Assembly (NCBI GenBank): GCA_021781115.1
Contig: JAJXXL010000016.1
Coordinates: forward strand, 1-36,778
Source of the DNA: Planctomycetota bacterium
GTDB taxonomy: Bacteria; Planctomycetota; Planctomycetia; Planctomycetales; Planctomycetaceae
DNA: 36,778 nt
Reading direction: 5' to 3'
A program made the position numbers and the translations under genes. This document shows, one piece after another, positions 8,035 through 19,000 of the stretch (position 1 is its first letter; each line of letters starts with the position of its first letter). The notes under the pieces were generated by a model, which saw only the letters and a program-made list of their open reading frames with translations, did no database searches and had not been told where the DNA came from.

Positions 8035-9213
8035 ATGCGGATCCTGCAACGGTACGTTTTGATGGACTTGCTGCGCGTGTTCAGCCTGCTTTTACTGGGG
8101 CTGACCATCATGCTGGTGTTTGTCGGCGTGATCGGGGAAGCCACGAAAAGCGGGTTGGGGCCGGCGCAGATCATTCGAATCCTGCCGTACATCATACCCA
8201 GCCTGTTGCCGTATACCATTCCCGCGACGCTGCTGCTCACCGTGTGCGTCGTCTATGGGCGCATGTCGGGCGACCAGGAAATCACCGCGACGAAAGCCGC
8301 CGGCATCAATGTCATGGCGGTGTTGTGGCCGGCCTTCGTGCTGGGGGCTGTGCTCAGCCTGAGCACGCTGCTGCTGACCGACCAGATCATTCCCTGGTCG
8401 CGGTTCAACATTCAGAAGATCATCACGCTGGCGATGGAAGACATTTTCATGGAAATGCTTCGCACGCGGAACCAGGTCAACGACATCGATCATGGCATTG
8501 CCATTACTGTCATCGGCGTCGACGGCAAGAAGCTCATCACGCCGACATTCCGGTACACGCCCGTGGGGGGCAACGCGCTGACGATTCAGGCCCAGGAGGC
8601 CACAGTCAAGTTCGACATCGTCAAACTTGAAGCTGTCTTGCAATTGTATCGCGGGCATATCGAAACGCCGGGCGGCGGCACGACCTGGTTTGAACGCGAA
8701 ACGCTGACGTTTCCGCTGCCCACGCAGGTCGAAGAACCACGGGCCCGCGACATCACAATTCAAGCCATTCGCGAAGAATTGGCCGGGGTCGCCAAAAAAC
8801 GCAACGACCTGGAACACCGGCAAATCACCACGATTGCATTTGCCCTGACCGAGGGCGATTTCGACCGGTTGTCCATTCCCGAGTTTCAAAACTACGCGCC
8901 CGAAATGGAACGGCTCAATGCGCGGTATAATCGGCTCGTCACCGAGATTCACAGCCGCATTGCCCTGGCGTGCAGTTCCTTTTTTTTCATCTTTCTGGGC
9001 AGTCCGTTTGCCATCCTGCAGGCCCGCCGGCAATTCCTGACGAATTTCATGATCTGCTTCATGCCGATCATTCTCGTGTACTACCCGGTCGTGCTGCTCA
9101 CGATGGATCTGGGCAAAAACGACGCGATCAACCCGGCGTGGGGCGTGTGGACGGGGAATGTGCTGTTGTGCGCCGCGGGTGTTGTTGTACTTCGCAAAGT
9201 GCTCAGGCATTGA
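8035..9213 (+). CDS. LptF/LptG (YjgP/YjgQ) family permease
   Basis: This 392-residue protein has the LptF/LptG layout: an N-terminal segment with three membrane helices (residues about 12-34, 50-72, 93-116), a central periplasmic beta-rich domain (about 120-300), and a C-terminal set of three helices. Family marks include ILPYIIPSLLPYTIPATLLL, an RMSGDQEITATKAAGI coupling segment and the late LGSPFAI element. In characterised bacteria these proteins form the permease of the LptB2FG machine that extracts lipopolysaccharide from the inner membrane. Only one permease gene is here. An LptB-like ATPase gene lies 26 kb away at 34916, so a functional pairing is possible but unproven. The start is set by the first membrane helix and by the adjacent promoter. 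Confidence 0.85.
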   Translation: MRILQRYVLMDLLRVFSLLLLGLTIMLVFVGVIGEATKSGLGPAQIIRILPYIIPSLLPYTIPATLLLTVCVVYGRMSGDQEITATKAAGINVMAVLWPAFVLGAVLSLSTLLLTDQIIPWSRFNIQKIITLAMEDIFMEMLRTRNQVNDIDHGIAITVIGVDGKKLITPTFRYTPVGGNALTIQAQEATVKFDIVKLEAVLQLYRGHIETPGGGTTWFERETLTFPLPTQVEEPRARDITIQAIREELAGVAKKRNDLEHRQITTIAFALTEGDFDRLSIPEFQNYAPEMERLNARYNRLVTEIHSRIALACSSFFFIFLGSPFAILQARRQFLTNFMICFMPIILVYYPVVLLTMDLGKNDAINPAWGVWTGNVLLCAAGVVVLRKVLRH

Positions 9214-9588
9214 AACCCCGGCCTGCCTCTGGACGAAACCGCCTGCCGCGCCTATTATTCAAGACACTCTGCCGGGCGGCTCGCGACGGGCGGCCCTGGT
9301 GCGGCAATGGCGGCCGCTTTCACGCAGCGCATCGGGTAAGGTGCGTCGGGTTTGCCTGCCACGAGGGCGGGCGAAAATCGCGGCGTGTACCATGCGGCCC
9401 ACGGGAAAAAGATCGAAGGTAGGGTTCGATTCGTCTTCCCACAATTTGACCGCGTGTCTACACTGCGCCTGCCCGATTGCGAACCGTGCCGGATCGCGAG
9501 TTCGCGCGTTCGCTTCGGTCCCCCGCACTGGCCGGTAGAACCAGGTTCATCCGCGATTTTCTCCCACCCCCTCCGCTGGAGTTTGTGC
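9214..9588. other. Intergenic spacer, no gene seen
   Basis: This 375-base spacer lies between the permease and cyclophilin genes, both on the plus strand. A TTGACC at 9446-9451 stands out as a possible -35, but no good -10 lies 16-18 bases after it. The cyclophilin frame is open through part of this stretch, but that portion lacks a signal peptide and looks non-coding. Confidence 0.4.
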
Positions 9589-10845
9589 ATGCCGTTTTCA
9601 CGTTGGATTTCATTCGTCCTGCTCGCGGTTGCGTGCGTCCCGATCAGCGCGATGACGGCGATTGCCGCCGACGCGCCGGCCAAGTCGCCCCCGGCCAAAG
9701 ATGCCGCGGTTGCAACCACGGCCGCATCGCAGCTTTCCGATAAAGAGCTGTTCAAGCAATGGGGCGAGCTGATTGCCCGGCGCGATGCGATGTTGGCCGA
9801 CGCGATGAAGATTCAACAGGCGTTTCGGGCGGCCAAGCCGCAGGAACAGGCCGAAATGTACGCCAAGCTGGAAAAGATGCAGGCCGAGTTCGGCAACACA
9901 ATTCAACCGAATGTGTTTCGGCTGGCCCCCGAGGTTTACAAACGCAAACCGGCCGATATGGACGCCGCCGGCGTGGTGGTGGGTTTGCTGATGGAGAAGA
10001 ACAAATACAACGACGTCATCAAGCTGGTCGACCCGATGATTGCCAACCCGAAGTTCAGCGACCCGATGATTCTGAACCTGGCCGGCAACGCACACTTTGC
10101 CGTGCATGATTTCGACAAGGCCCACACCATTCTGGAGCGGGCGAAAAAGATCGCCCCCGACTCGGTAACGCCCATGAGCGAGGCGTTTCTGGAAAACTGC
10201 GTGATTTATGCCGATTTGTGGAAGAGAGAGCAGGCAATTCGCGCCGACGAAGCGAAAGCCGATGACCTCCCCCGCGTGCAGTTCAAGACCACAAAGGGCA
10301 TCATTGTGCTCGAGTTGTTCGAAAACGAAGCGCCCAACACGGTCGCGAATTTCATCAGCCTCGTCGAGGCGAAGAAATACGACGGCACCAAGTTTCACCG
10401 CGTCATCCCCGGGTTTATGGCCCAAGGGGGCGACCCCAACTCACTCGACGCCGACCCGGCAAACGACGGTCAGGGAGGCCCCGGCTACCACATCGACTGC
10501 GAGTGCTACGCCGACAACGCCCGCAAACACTTTCAAGGCTCGCTGAGCATGGCCCATGCGGGCAAAGACACGGGGGGCTCGCAATTCTTTCTGACCCACC
10601 TGCCCACGCCGCACCTGAATTCCAGCACCGAGCCGCAGGAGCGCGGCCACACCGTGTTCGGGCGCATCATCAAGGGCCTTGACGTGGCCTTGTCGCTCGA
10701 AATCGGCGACAAGATTGAAACCGCCACAGTGCTGCGCAAGCGCGACCACGCGTACAAGCCGGTCACCACCGACGCACCAGGCAAGATTTCTTTTCCGCCG
10801 GTCAAGAAACGCACCGGCAAAGCGCCGCCCGCCAACGGCACCTGA
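9589..10845 (+). CDS. Exported cyclophilin-type peptidyl-prolyl isomerase
   Basis: This 418-residue protein starts with a signal peptide (residues 1-27, ending AIAADA). It has a helical, TPR-like region (about 45-225) and a C-terminal cyclophilin domain (about 228-395). Diagnostic cyclophilin elements are [15 protein letters not shown] (catalytic Arg), GSLSMAHAG and SQFFLTH. The enzyme isomerises Xaa-Pro bonds; export implies help in folding envelope or secreted proteins. The helical N-terminal half contains paired-helix stretches such as [21 protein letters not shown], typical of tetratricopeptide units, perhaps for client or partner binding. The ATG at 9589 follows CTGGAG and begins the signal peptide. 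Forty bases separate it from phosphoketolase, so co-transcription is possible. Confidence 0.88.
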   Translation: MPFSRWISFVLLAVACVPISAMTAIAADAPAKSPPAKDAAVATTAASQLSDKELFKQWGELIARRDAMLADAMKIQQAFRAAKPQEQAEMYAKLEKMQAEFGNTIQPNVFRLAPEVYKRKPADMDAAGVVVGLLMEKNKYNDVIKLVDPMIANPKFSDPMILNLAGNAHFAVHDFDKAHTILERAKKIAPDSVTPMSEAFLENCVIYADLWKREQAIRADEAKADDLPRVQFKTTKGIIVLELFENEAPNTVANFISLVEAKKYDGTKFHRVIPGFMAQGGDPNSLDADPANDGQGGPGYHIDCECYADNARKHFQGSLSMAHAGKDTGGSQFFLTHLPTPHLNSSTEPQERGHTVFGRIIKGLDVALSLEIGDKIETATVLRKRDHAYKPVTTDAPGKISFPPVKKRTGKAPPANGT

Positions 10846-10885
10846 CGCCCGGCGGCGCGGCCGACGTGAATCGACAGGAGTTTTC

Positions 10886-13345
10886 ATGACACCCATGCAT
10901 ACCACCCCGAAAATGAAACCTGCCGATCACGCCCACCCGGCTGCCGCGCCACTGGCCGCTGAAGAACTCCGCCGCATGCATGCCTATTGGCGGGCTTCAA
11001 ATTACTTGGCGGTCGGTCAGATCTACCTGCTCGACAACCCGTTGCTGACAGAGCCGCTCCGCCGCGAGCATATCAAGCCGCGGTTGCTGGGGCACTGGGG
11101 AACGTCGCCCGGTTTGAACCTGATTTACGTGCATTTGAACCGGGTGATTCGCCGCGACGACCTGAACCTGATTTACATCATCGGCCCCGGCCACGGCGGG
11201 CCGGCGATCGTGGGGCATGCCTGGCTCGAAGGCACGTACAGCGAAGTTTACCCCAATATCGGGCAGGACGTCGAAGGGATGCGGCGGCTGTTCAAGCAGT
11301 TCAGCTTTCCCGGCGGCATTCCCAGCCATGTGGCGCCCGAAACGCCGGGCTCGATTCACGAGGGGGGCGAACTGGGTTACGCGCTGTCGCATGCGTTTGG
11401 CGCGGCATTTGACAACCCTGATCTGATCGTGGCGTGCGTGGTGGGCGACGGCGAAGCCGAAACCGGCCCACTCGCCACCGGCTGGCACAGCAACAAGTTT
11501 CTAAACCCCGAGCGCGATGGCGCGGTACTGCCGATTTTGCACCTGAATGGGTTCAAGATCGCCAACCCTTGTTTTCTGGCGCGCATTCCGCATGACGAGT
11601 TGGCGAAGCTGTTCGAGGGTTACGGTTATGCCCCCTTGTTCGTGGAAGGCGACGACCCCCAACAGGTGCATCAAGACATGGCCGCCGCCCTGGACCACGC
11701 AGTTGCGAAGATCCAGGCGATCTGGCACGAGGCCCGCACGCAGGGGTTTCAGGGGCGGCCCGCCTGGCCGATGATCGTACTCCGTACGCCCAAAGGCTGG
11801 ACCTGCCCGGCGACGATCGACGGCAAAAAATGCGAAGGCTACTGGCGCAGCCACCAGGTGCCCATGAGCGACATGGCCACCCCCGAACATATCGCCATTC
11901 TTGAACATTGGATGAAAAGCTACAAGCCCGAAGAGTTGTTCGACGCCGGCGGGCGGTTGTTGCCCGAGCTGACGGCGCTGGCGCCGCACGGCCAGCGGCG
12001 GATGAGCGCTAACCCGCACGCTAATGGCGGGCTGTTGCTCAAAGACCTGCGACTGCCCGACTTCACCACGTTTGCCGTGCCCGCCCCGCAACCGGGCGCC
12101 GCCACCGCCGAGGCCACGCGGATCCAGGGCAAATACCTGGCCGAGGTGATGCGGCTGAATCTCGACCGGCACAATTTTCGGCTGTTCAGCCCTGACGAAA
12201 ACAATTCCAATCGCTGGCAGGATGTGCTCGACGTCACCAACCGCTGTTACGTCGCCGAGATCCGTCCCGACGACGACCACCTGGCCCCCGACGGCCGCGT
12301 GATGGAAGTGCTGTCAGAACACCAGTGCCAGGGGTGGCTCGAAGGCTACCTGCTGACGGGGCGACATGGCTTCTTTTCGTGCTACGAGGCTTTCATTCAC
12401 ATCATCGACTCGATGTTCAACCAGCACGCGAAGTGGCTCAAGGTCTGCCGCGAAATTCCCTGGCGGCGGCCCGTGGCGTCGCTGAACTACCTGTTGTCGT
12501 CGCACGTGTGGCGGCAGGACCACAACGGGTTCAGCCACCAGGACCCCGGGTTCATCGACCATGTCGTCAACAAGAAGGCCGAAATCGTGCGGGTGTACTT
12601 GCCGCCCGACGCGAACTGCCTGCTAAGCGTTACCGACCATTGTCTGCGCAGCCGGAACTACGTCAACGTCGTCGTCGCCGGAAAACAGCCGGCCCCCGTG
12701 TGGCTCACGATGGACGAGGCGGTCAATCATTGTACGGCGGGCATTGGGATCTGGAGTTGGGCCAGCAACGATCAGGGGGGCGAGCCGGACGTGGTCATGG
12801 CCTGTTGCGGCGACGTGCCCACGCTCGAAACCCTGGCCGCGGTCGACTGGCTGCGCACCCACCTTCCCGAACTGCGGATCCGTGTCGTGAACGTGGTGAA
12901 CCTGATGAAACTCCAGCCCTCGACCGAACACCCCAACGGCCTCTCGCATCAGGATTTCGACGTCTTGTTCACCACCGACAAACCCATTATCTTCGCGTTT
13001 CACGGCTACCCCTGGCTCATCCACCGCCTGACGTACCGCCGCACGAACCATCGCAACCTGCATGTGCGAGGCTACAAAGAAGAGGGCACGACGACCACGC
13101 CGTTCGACATGACAGTGCTCAATGACCTCGACCGGTTTCACCTGGCCGAAGACGTGATCGACCGCCTGCCGCAACTCGGCTCGCGGGCGGCGTACGCCAA
13201 ACAGGCCATTCGCGACCGGCTCACCGAGCACCGGCACTACATTGAACGGCACGGCGACGACCTGCCGGCAATTCGCGACTGGCAATGGAGCCGCTCGGGC
13301 GCAGCGGCGACGCGCCTCGCGTCGACTGAGGGAGACAACGTGTAA
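10886..13345 (+). CDS. xfp: Xylulose-5-P/fructose-6-P phosphoketolase
   Basis: This 819-residue thiamine diphosphate enzyme cleaves xylulose 5-phosphate (and usually fructose 6-phosphate) with phosphate, giving acetyl phosphate plus glyceraldehyde 3-phosphate (or erythrose 4-phosphate). Conserved family blocks are all present: [66 protein letters not shown] and the cofactor-binding [20 protein letters not shown]. The length matches the family. The ATG at 10886 follows ACAGGAG by five bases. The stop lies four bases before the acetate kinase start, so the two are almost certainly one operon in which the acetyl phosphate made here is used for ATP. Whether fructose 6-phosphate is accepted cannot be told from sequence. 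Confidence 0.96.
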   Translation: MTPMHTTPKMKPADHAHPAAAPLAAEELRRMHAYWRASNYLAVGQIYLLDNPLLTEPLRREHIKPRLLGHWGTSPGLNLIYVHLNRVIRRDDLNLIYIIGPGHGGPAIVGHAWLEGTYSEVYPNIGQDVEGMRRLFKQFSFPGGIPSHVAPETPGSIHEGGELGYALSHAFGAAFDNPDLIVACVVGDGEAETGPLATGWHSNKFLNPERDGAVLPILHLNGFKIANPCFLARIPHDELAKLFEGYGYAPLFVEGDDPQQVHQDMAAALDHAVAKIQAIWHEARTQGFQGRPAWPMIVLRTPKGWTCPATIDGKKCEGYWRSHQVPMSDMATPEHIAILEHWMKSYKPEELFDAGGRLLPELTALAPHGQRRMSANPHANGGLLLKDLRLPDFTTFAVPAPQPGAATAEATRIQGKYLAEVMRLNLDRHNFRLFSPDENNSNRWQDVLDVTNRCYVAEIRPDDDHLAPDGRVMEVLSEHQCQGWLEGYLLTGRHGFFSCYEAFIHIIDSMFNQHAKWLKVCREIPWRRPVASLNYLLSSHVWRQDHNGFSHQDPGFIDHVVNKKAEIVRVYLPPDANCLLSVTDHCLRSRNYVNVVVAGKQPAPVWLTMDEAVNHCTAGIGIWSWASNDQGGEPDVVMACCGDVPTLETLAAVDWLRTHLPELRIRVVNVVNLMKLQPSTEHPNGLSHQDFDVLFTTDKPIIFAFHGYPWLIHRLTYRRTNHRNLHVRGYKEEGTTTTPFDMTVLNDLDRFHLAEDVIDRLPQLGSRAAYAKQAIRDRLTEHRHYIERHGDDLPAIRDWQWSRSGAAATRLASTEGDNV

Positions 13346-13349
13346 CCGT

Positions 13350-14540
13350 ATGGCTGGTGCGATTCTCGTGCTCAATGCCGGTTCGTCGAGCCTCAAGTTT
13401 TCGGTGTTTCTTGAGAGTGAACCGTTAACGCCCCTGGTGCACGGTGAATTCGACCAGTTGGCCACGCGGCCGCAGTTTGCCGCCCGCAATGCCGCTGGAA
13501 TCACACTCGACAGCCACACCTGGCCTGAGGGCGTCACACTCAGCCCGGGCGAAGCAGCCCGGCTACTATTCGCCGATGGGCTCGACCACCTGCTGACAGG
13601 ACATCGATTGCGTGCGGCGGGCCACCGGGTGGTTCACGGCGGCAGCGACTTTGCCCGGCCGGTGCGCATCGATGAGGCCGTATTACATCGGCTCGGCGCG
13701 CTCGTTCCCCTGGCGCCGCTGCATCAGCCGCACAACATCGCCGTGATTCGCGAAACGGCCCGGCACGCCCCCCAGTTGCCGCAAGTCGCCTGTTTCGATA
13801 CGTCATTTCACCGCACGCAACCCAAAACCGCGCGCACCATTGCGCTGCCGGCTGCACTTCGAAACGCAGGCATCGAACGCTATGGGTTTCACGGCCTGTC
13901 GTATGAATACATCGCGCGGGCCCTGCCGCCGCTTGATGCCGGGGCCGCGGCGGGACGCACGGTCGTGGCACACCTGGGCAACGGAGCCAGCCTGTGCGCG
14001 CTCGCGGGCGGCCGCAGTGTTGCCACGACAATGGGGTTTTCGACGCTCGACGGGCTGATCATGGGCACACGTTGCGGCGGCATTGACCCCGGCGCGCTGT
14101 TGTACCTGATCGATCACTGCGGATTCGACGCCCGGCGTCTCGAGCACGTGTTGTATCATGAATCGGGGTTGCTGGGCGTGTCGGAAATCTCAAGCGACAT
14201 GCGCACCCTGCTGGCCAGCGACGCCCCCGCCGCGGCCGCCGCAGTCGAACTGTTTGTGTACCGGGTGGTGCGTGAAATTGGCTCGCTCGCCGCCGCCCTG
14301 CACGGCCTCGATGCGCTCGTGTTTACCGGGGGAATCGGCGAGCACGCTGCACCGGTTCGTGCCCGGGTCTGCCAGGAACTGGCGTGGCTGGGGCTGGAAT
14401 TCGACGCGGTGGCCAATGCCGGGGGGTACGGGCAGATCAGTCGGCCGTCGAGCCGCATCAGCGCATGGGTCGTACCAACGAATGAAGAACTGATGATCGC
14501 GACGCATACGCGCGACCTGCTCGGGCCATCGGGCGCGTGA
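13350..14540 (+). CDS. ackA: Acetate kinase
   Basis: This 396-residue cytoplasmic enzyme interconverts acetyl phosphate plus ADP and acetate plus ATP. ASKHA-fold motifs are clear: LNAGSSSLKFSVF at the N-terminus, HRVVHGG, CFDTSFH, RYGFHGLSYEYIA, HLGNGASLCA, GLIMGTRCGGIDPG and FTGGIGEHA. The usual length is about 400. The ATG at 13350 lies four bases after the phosphoketolase stop, and GGGAG at the end of that gene could serve as its ribosome binding site with long spacing. Placement directly after xfp indicates a phosphoketolase-acetate kinase bypass. No phosphotransacetylase gene is in the window. Confidence 0.96.
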   Translation: MAGAILVLNAGSSSLKFSVFLESEPLTPLVHGEFDQLATRPQFAARNAAGITLDSHTWPEGVTLSPGEAARLLFADGLDHLLTGHRLRAAGHRVVHGGSDFARPVRIDEAVLHRLGALVPLAPLHQPHNIAVIRETARHAPQLPQVACFDTSFHRTQPKTARTIALPAALRNAGIERYGFHGLSYEYIARALPPLDAGAAAGRTVVAHLGNGASLCALAGGRSVATTMGFSTLDGLIMGTRCGGIDPGALLYLIDHCGFDARRLEHVLYHESGLLGVSEISSDMRTLLASDAPAAAAAVELFVYRVVREIGSLAAALHGLDALVFTGGIGEHAAPVRARVCQELAWLGLEFDAVANAGGYGQISRPSSRISAWVVPTNEELMIATHTRDLLGPSGA

Positions 14541-14707
14541 TGGCAATCGACGACTTGTTGTGATACAACGCACGCGGCTTGGTTTCGGGCGGGCGAAATC
14601 CTGAATTGCGCCCCCCTCGCACCGGGGTGCCGATCCGTTGCGGGGAGGTCGGCGTTCCGTCCTTGATGCGTGCACCGAGTCGGTGGCTGTTTTGAAAGGG
14701 CGCCCTC

Positions 14708-16054
14708 ATGGACTGCGAATTTCGTAAACGAAACCTTGATCGGCCGGCGCAATGGGCGCGCATCCGGGCAGGCCGTGTCGCGGCCGGCATGCTTTCAGCC
14801 GGCTGTCTGCTGGCGGCACTGGCGAGCTGCGGCGACGCGGGTTCGGCGGCACTGCCGCCCGACCCGACAGTGGTCATCGTCAGCCCGCCGCTGGAACGCG
14901 AGTTTACTGAGTTCGTCGATTTCACGGGGCGGACTGATGCGGTCGAATCGGTCGAGATCCGTTCGCGGGTGACGGGTTTTCTGGAAAAAGTGGCATTTGA
15001 GCCGGGTACGGAAGTAAAACAGGGCGAACTGCTGTTTGAAATCGACGCCCGCGAATTCAAGGCCGACCTGCAAGCGGCCGACGCGCAAACGGCCACCGCG
15101 CTGGCCCAGCAACTTAAAGCCCGCGCCGACCTCGACCGGCAAAAGGTGCTCCGCGAAAAAGGCGTGAATACCCCCCAGGATCTCGACGAGGCGGTGGCGA
15201 CGATGGCCGACGCCGACGCCAAGGTCGAAACGGCACGGGCCCAGCGTACACAAGCCCTGCTCAAAATCGAGTTCTCGCAAATTAATGCGCCGATTGCCGG
15301 GCGAATCAGCCGCGCGTATCTGACGAAAGGCAATCTCGTAACCGCCGATACATCGCTGCTCACGACCATCGTCTCGCTCGACCCGATTTACGCCGACTAC
15401 GACGTTGATGAACGCACGATGCTCGAATTGCGCCGCCGAATTCGCGAGGGGCTCCTGCCCGTACGCGCCAAGGAACAAGTGCCCATTCTGCTGGGCGTCG
15501 CCAATGAGCAGGGCTTTCCGCACCGCGGCACGCTCGATTTTGTCGACAATCGCGTCGATTCACAAACGGGCACAATTCGCGTGCGGGGCGTGTTCGCTAA
15601 CCCTGAAATCGTGCCCGGCCAGCGGCCACTCGCGCCTGGGCTGTTTGCCCGAATCCGCCTGCCACTGGGCGAACCGCAATCAAAGCTCATGGTTACCGAA
15701 CGAGCGCTCGGCTCCGATCAGGGCCAGAAGTTTCTGTTCGTGGTCGATGACAAACACGTCGTTCAGTTCCGCCCCGTGCGTGTCGGGGCGCTCGAAGGCG
15801 GCCTGCGTGTCATTGAAGACGGTTTGCAAAAAGGCGAACAGGTCATTATCGACGGCTTGCAGCGCGTGCGCCGCGGCGCAATTGTTGCTCCCCAACCGGG
15901 CGACATGCTCGACCGCCCCGGCGCCACGCCCCCCACCGCTTCCGCGAAGCCCGGCGAATCGGGCCCCGTCGTTACCGGGCCTCAGCCGGGCGGTGCCGCC
16001 CAGCCCCCCGCCGGGGGGCACCCCATCGCCACGCCGTCCCTTCCAAACCGCTGA
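14708..16054 (+). CDS. RND efflux periplasmic adaptor (MexE/AcrA-like lipoprotein)
   Basis: This 448-residue adaptor bridges an inner-membrane RND pump to an outer-membrane channel. A lipobox (LAALASCGD) near residue 41 predicts lipid anchoring after cleavage. Next come a barrel-sandwich half (VEIRSRVTGFLEKVAFEPGT), a coiled-coil hairpin (about residues 100-185), the second lipoyl half (INAPIAGRISRAYLTKGNLV) and beta-barrel and membrane-proximal domains. The Pro/Gly-rich tail after about residue 400 is probably disordered. The ATG at 14708 has AAAGGG seven bases upstream. A second ATG at 14789 would start immediately before the lipoprotein signal and is a serious alternative. The pump gene begins nine bases after the stop. 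Confidence 0.9.
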   Translation: MDCEFRKRNLDRPAQWARIRAGRVAAGMLSAGCLLAALASCGDAGSAALPPDPTVVIVSPPLEREFTEFVDFTGRTDAVESVEIRSRVTGFLEKVAFEPGTEVKQGELLFEIDAREFKADLQAADAQTATALAQQLKARADLDRQKVLREKGVNTPQDLDEAVATMADADAKVETARAQRTQALLKIEFSQINAPIAGRISRAYLTKGNLVTADTSLLTTIVSLDPIYADYDVDERTMLELRRRIREGLLPVRAKEQVPILLGVANEQGFPHRGTLDFVDNRVDSQTGTIRVRGVFANPEIVPGQRPLAPGLFARIRLPLGEPQSKLMVTERALGSDQGQKFLFVVDDKHVVQFRPVRVGALEGGLRVIEDGLQKGEQVIIDGLQRVRRGAIVAPQPGDMLDRPGATPPTASAKPGESGPVVTGPQPGGAAQPPAGGHPIATPSLPNR

Positions 16055-16063
16055 GCACGCGAC

Positions 16064-19000
16064 ATGATTTCACGATTCTTCATCGACCGCCCGGTGCTGG
16101 GGGTCGTCATTTCGGTCATCATCGTTCTGGGCGGAGTCGCCGCGCTCAAATTGCTGCCGATCGCCCAGTACCCCGACATCACCCCGCCCACGGTTGAGGT
16201 CTCGTGTTCCTTTCCCGGTGCGAACGCGGTCGTCGTCGCCGAGACGATCGCCGCCAACATCGAACAGGAAGTCAATGGCGTCGAAAACATGCTGTACATG
16301 TCGTCACAATCGACCAACGACGGCGGGTACAAACTGACCGTGACGTTCAAGCTCGGTACGAACCTCGACATGGCGCAGGTGCTCGTGCAGAACCGGGTCA
16401 ACCTGGCGCTGCCCCGTTTGCCTGACGTCGTCAAGACCACGGGGGTCAGCACAAAAAAGAAATCACCCAGCGTGCTGCTCGTTGTGAACATGTATTCGGA
16501 AAGGGACGCGGCGACCGGGCAGCCCCTGTTCGACCAGTTGTATCTGAGCAATTACGCGACCATTCAGATTCGCGACGAACTTGCCCGCCTCGATGGCGTG
16601 GGCGACGTTTCCTTCTTTGGCCAGCAAGACTACAGCCTGCGCGCCTGGCTGAACCCCGAACAAATGGCGTCGTACGGCCTGACGGCCAGCGACCTCGTCA
16701 ACGTGCTCAAGGAACAAAATGTGCAGGTCGCGGCGGGCCGGCTGGGTCAGCCGCCCGTTCCTGCCGGGCAGGATTTTCAATATACGCTCAGCACGCTGGG
16801 GCGACTGATCGAACCCGATCAGTTCCGGCAAATCGTCGTCAAAACGGGCGATTCGGGGCAGGTCGTGCGGTTGCACGATGTGGCGCGTGTCGAACTCGGC
16901 GCCAAAAACCTCGATACGCAATGTATGCTCGACGGGCAGCCGTCGATCGGCCTGCCGATTTTTCAATTGCCCGGCGCCAATGCGCTGGCCACCGCCGACC
17001 GTGTGCGGGCCAAGATGCAGGAATTGGAAAAGCGGTTTCCGCCGGGGGTGAAATTCACGATCGCCTACGACACGACGCCGTTCATCAGGCAATCGGTCGA
17101 TGAAGTGTTTCATACGTTGCGAGACGCTGTCATTCTCGTGGCCATCGTCGTGCTGCTGTTTTTGCAGGACTGGAAGGCGATGATCCTGCCAATGATTGAC
17201 GTGCCGGTTTCGCTCATCGGCACGCTGGGCGTCATGTACATGCTGGGGTTCACGCTGAACAACCTCACGCTGTTCGGGCTGGTGCTGGCCATCGGCATCG
17301 TCGTCGATGACGCCATTGTCGTGCTCGAGAATGTCGAACGCTGGATGGCGACCGGCCTTGATTCTCGCACGGCCACAATCAAGGCGATGGAGGAAATCAC
17401 CGGGGCAATTATCGCCATTACGCTGGTGCTGTGCGCGGTGTTCATTCCCAGTGCCCTGATCGGGGGCATCAGCGGGCAATTCTACCGGCAATTCGCGCTC
17501 ACCATTTCGGCTTCGATGGTCATTTCAGCCCTCAACGCCATGACCATGACCCCCTCGCGGGCCGTGCTGATCTTTGCAAACCGCGGCGCCGCCGGACACG
17601 CGCATGGGGCACACGAAGCTCTGCCCTGGTGGGGCTGCGCTGCCTTGGCCGGCTGGATTTGTATTGGGGTGGGCTACGAGCGGGCCGTAGCCTCGCTGGG
17701 TGCGGCGGTGCGATCGACCGGGCTCGAATGGGGTGTCTGGGTGGTTCTGGCCTGCGCGGGTGCACTGTTCGGCGCCTGGGTCGCGGCGCCGCTGAACCGC
17801 CTGCTGGGCCGCTTTTTCGCCGCGTTCAATCGCGGCTTTGACCGTATCGCTGCCGTCTATGGCCGCATCGTCGCCCGGTCGCTGCGACTATGCGTGGTGG
17901 TGCTGATCGTATTTGGCGGCCTGCTGGGGCTGACCTGGCTGGGGTTCACGCGCATTCCCACCGGGTTTATTCCCGCACAGGACAAAGGTTACCTCGTCGT
18001 CGACGTGCAATTGCCCGATTCGGCCTCGCTCGAGCGCACGCATGCCGTAATTAATCGCGTCGAACAAATGGCCCGCCAGGCCGCAGGCGTGGCCCACACG
18101 GTTGCCATTTCGGGCCAATCGACGGTTTTGAATGCCGTCGGCTCCAACCTGGGTTCGATGTTCGTCATCCTCGACGACTTCGGCGGCCGCCACGGCCATG
18201 CGCTGCACGCCAGCGCCATTGCCGCAAAGCTGCAGCAGCAGTTTCGCCGCGAAATGCTCGAAGCCCAAGTGGCGGTCTACGGCGCGCCCGCCGTCGACGG
18301 GCTGGGCAACGCCGGCGGCTTCAAGCTGATGATTCAGGATCGCGGCGACAGCGGGCTGGATGTTCTGCAAGGCCAGTCGGAAAACCTGGTCGAAAAAGGC
18401 CGGCGGGCACCCGGCATCGCCGGACTGTTTGGCAGCTTTCGGGCCAACACGCCGCAATTATTCATCGACATCGACCGTACCAAATGCAAGACATTGCACA
18501 TTCCCCTCGATGACGCGTTCAACACGTTGCAGGTGTTTCTGGGGGGGTATTACGTCAACGACTTCAACCGCTTTGGCCGGACCTGGCAGGTGAATTTGCA
18601 GGCCGATGCCGTGTATCGCCTGAAGGCCGAAGACATCCGCCAGCTTAAGGTGCGCAGCGCCGACGGTTCGATGATTCCCTTCGGCGCAATCGCCGCCGTC
18701 CGCGACGTTGGCGGGCCGTCGATGATTACCCGGTATAAAATGTTTACGGCGGCGCCGATCAACGGGGCTGCGCGGCCCGGCGTCAGCTCGGGCACGGCCA
18801 TTGCGCTCATGAACCAGCTCACGGCCCGCGAGTTGCCCGACACAATGACCAGCGAATGGACCGAGTTGACGCTATTGCAGCTCGAGGAAGGAAGCTCGGC
18901 CCTGCTGGCATTCGCGGGTGCGGTCGTGCTGGTGTTCTTCGTCCTCGCAGGCCAGTTCGAAAGTTACGCCGCCCCGCTCGCGATTATGCTGGTCGTGCCG

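Noticed and set aside
8092-9210. 372-codon open frame antisense to the lptF-like gene
   Set aside because: Composition is Gln/His/Arg-rich with no hydrophobic pattern, while the plus strand shows a clear six-helix permease.
16463-17491. 342-codon open frame antisense to the RND pump
   Set aside because: It lies wholly inside a well-supported gene and has no domain or start signal.
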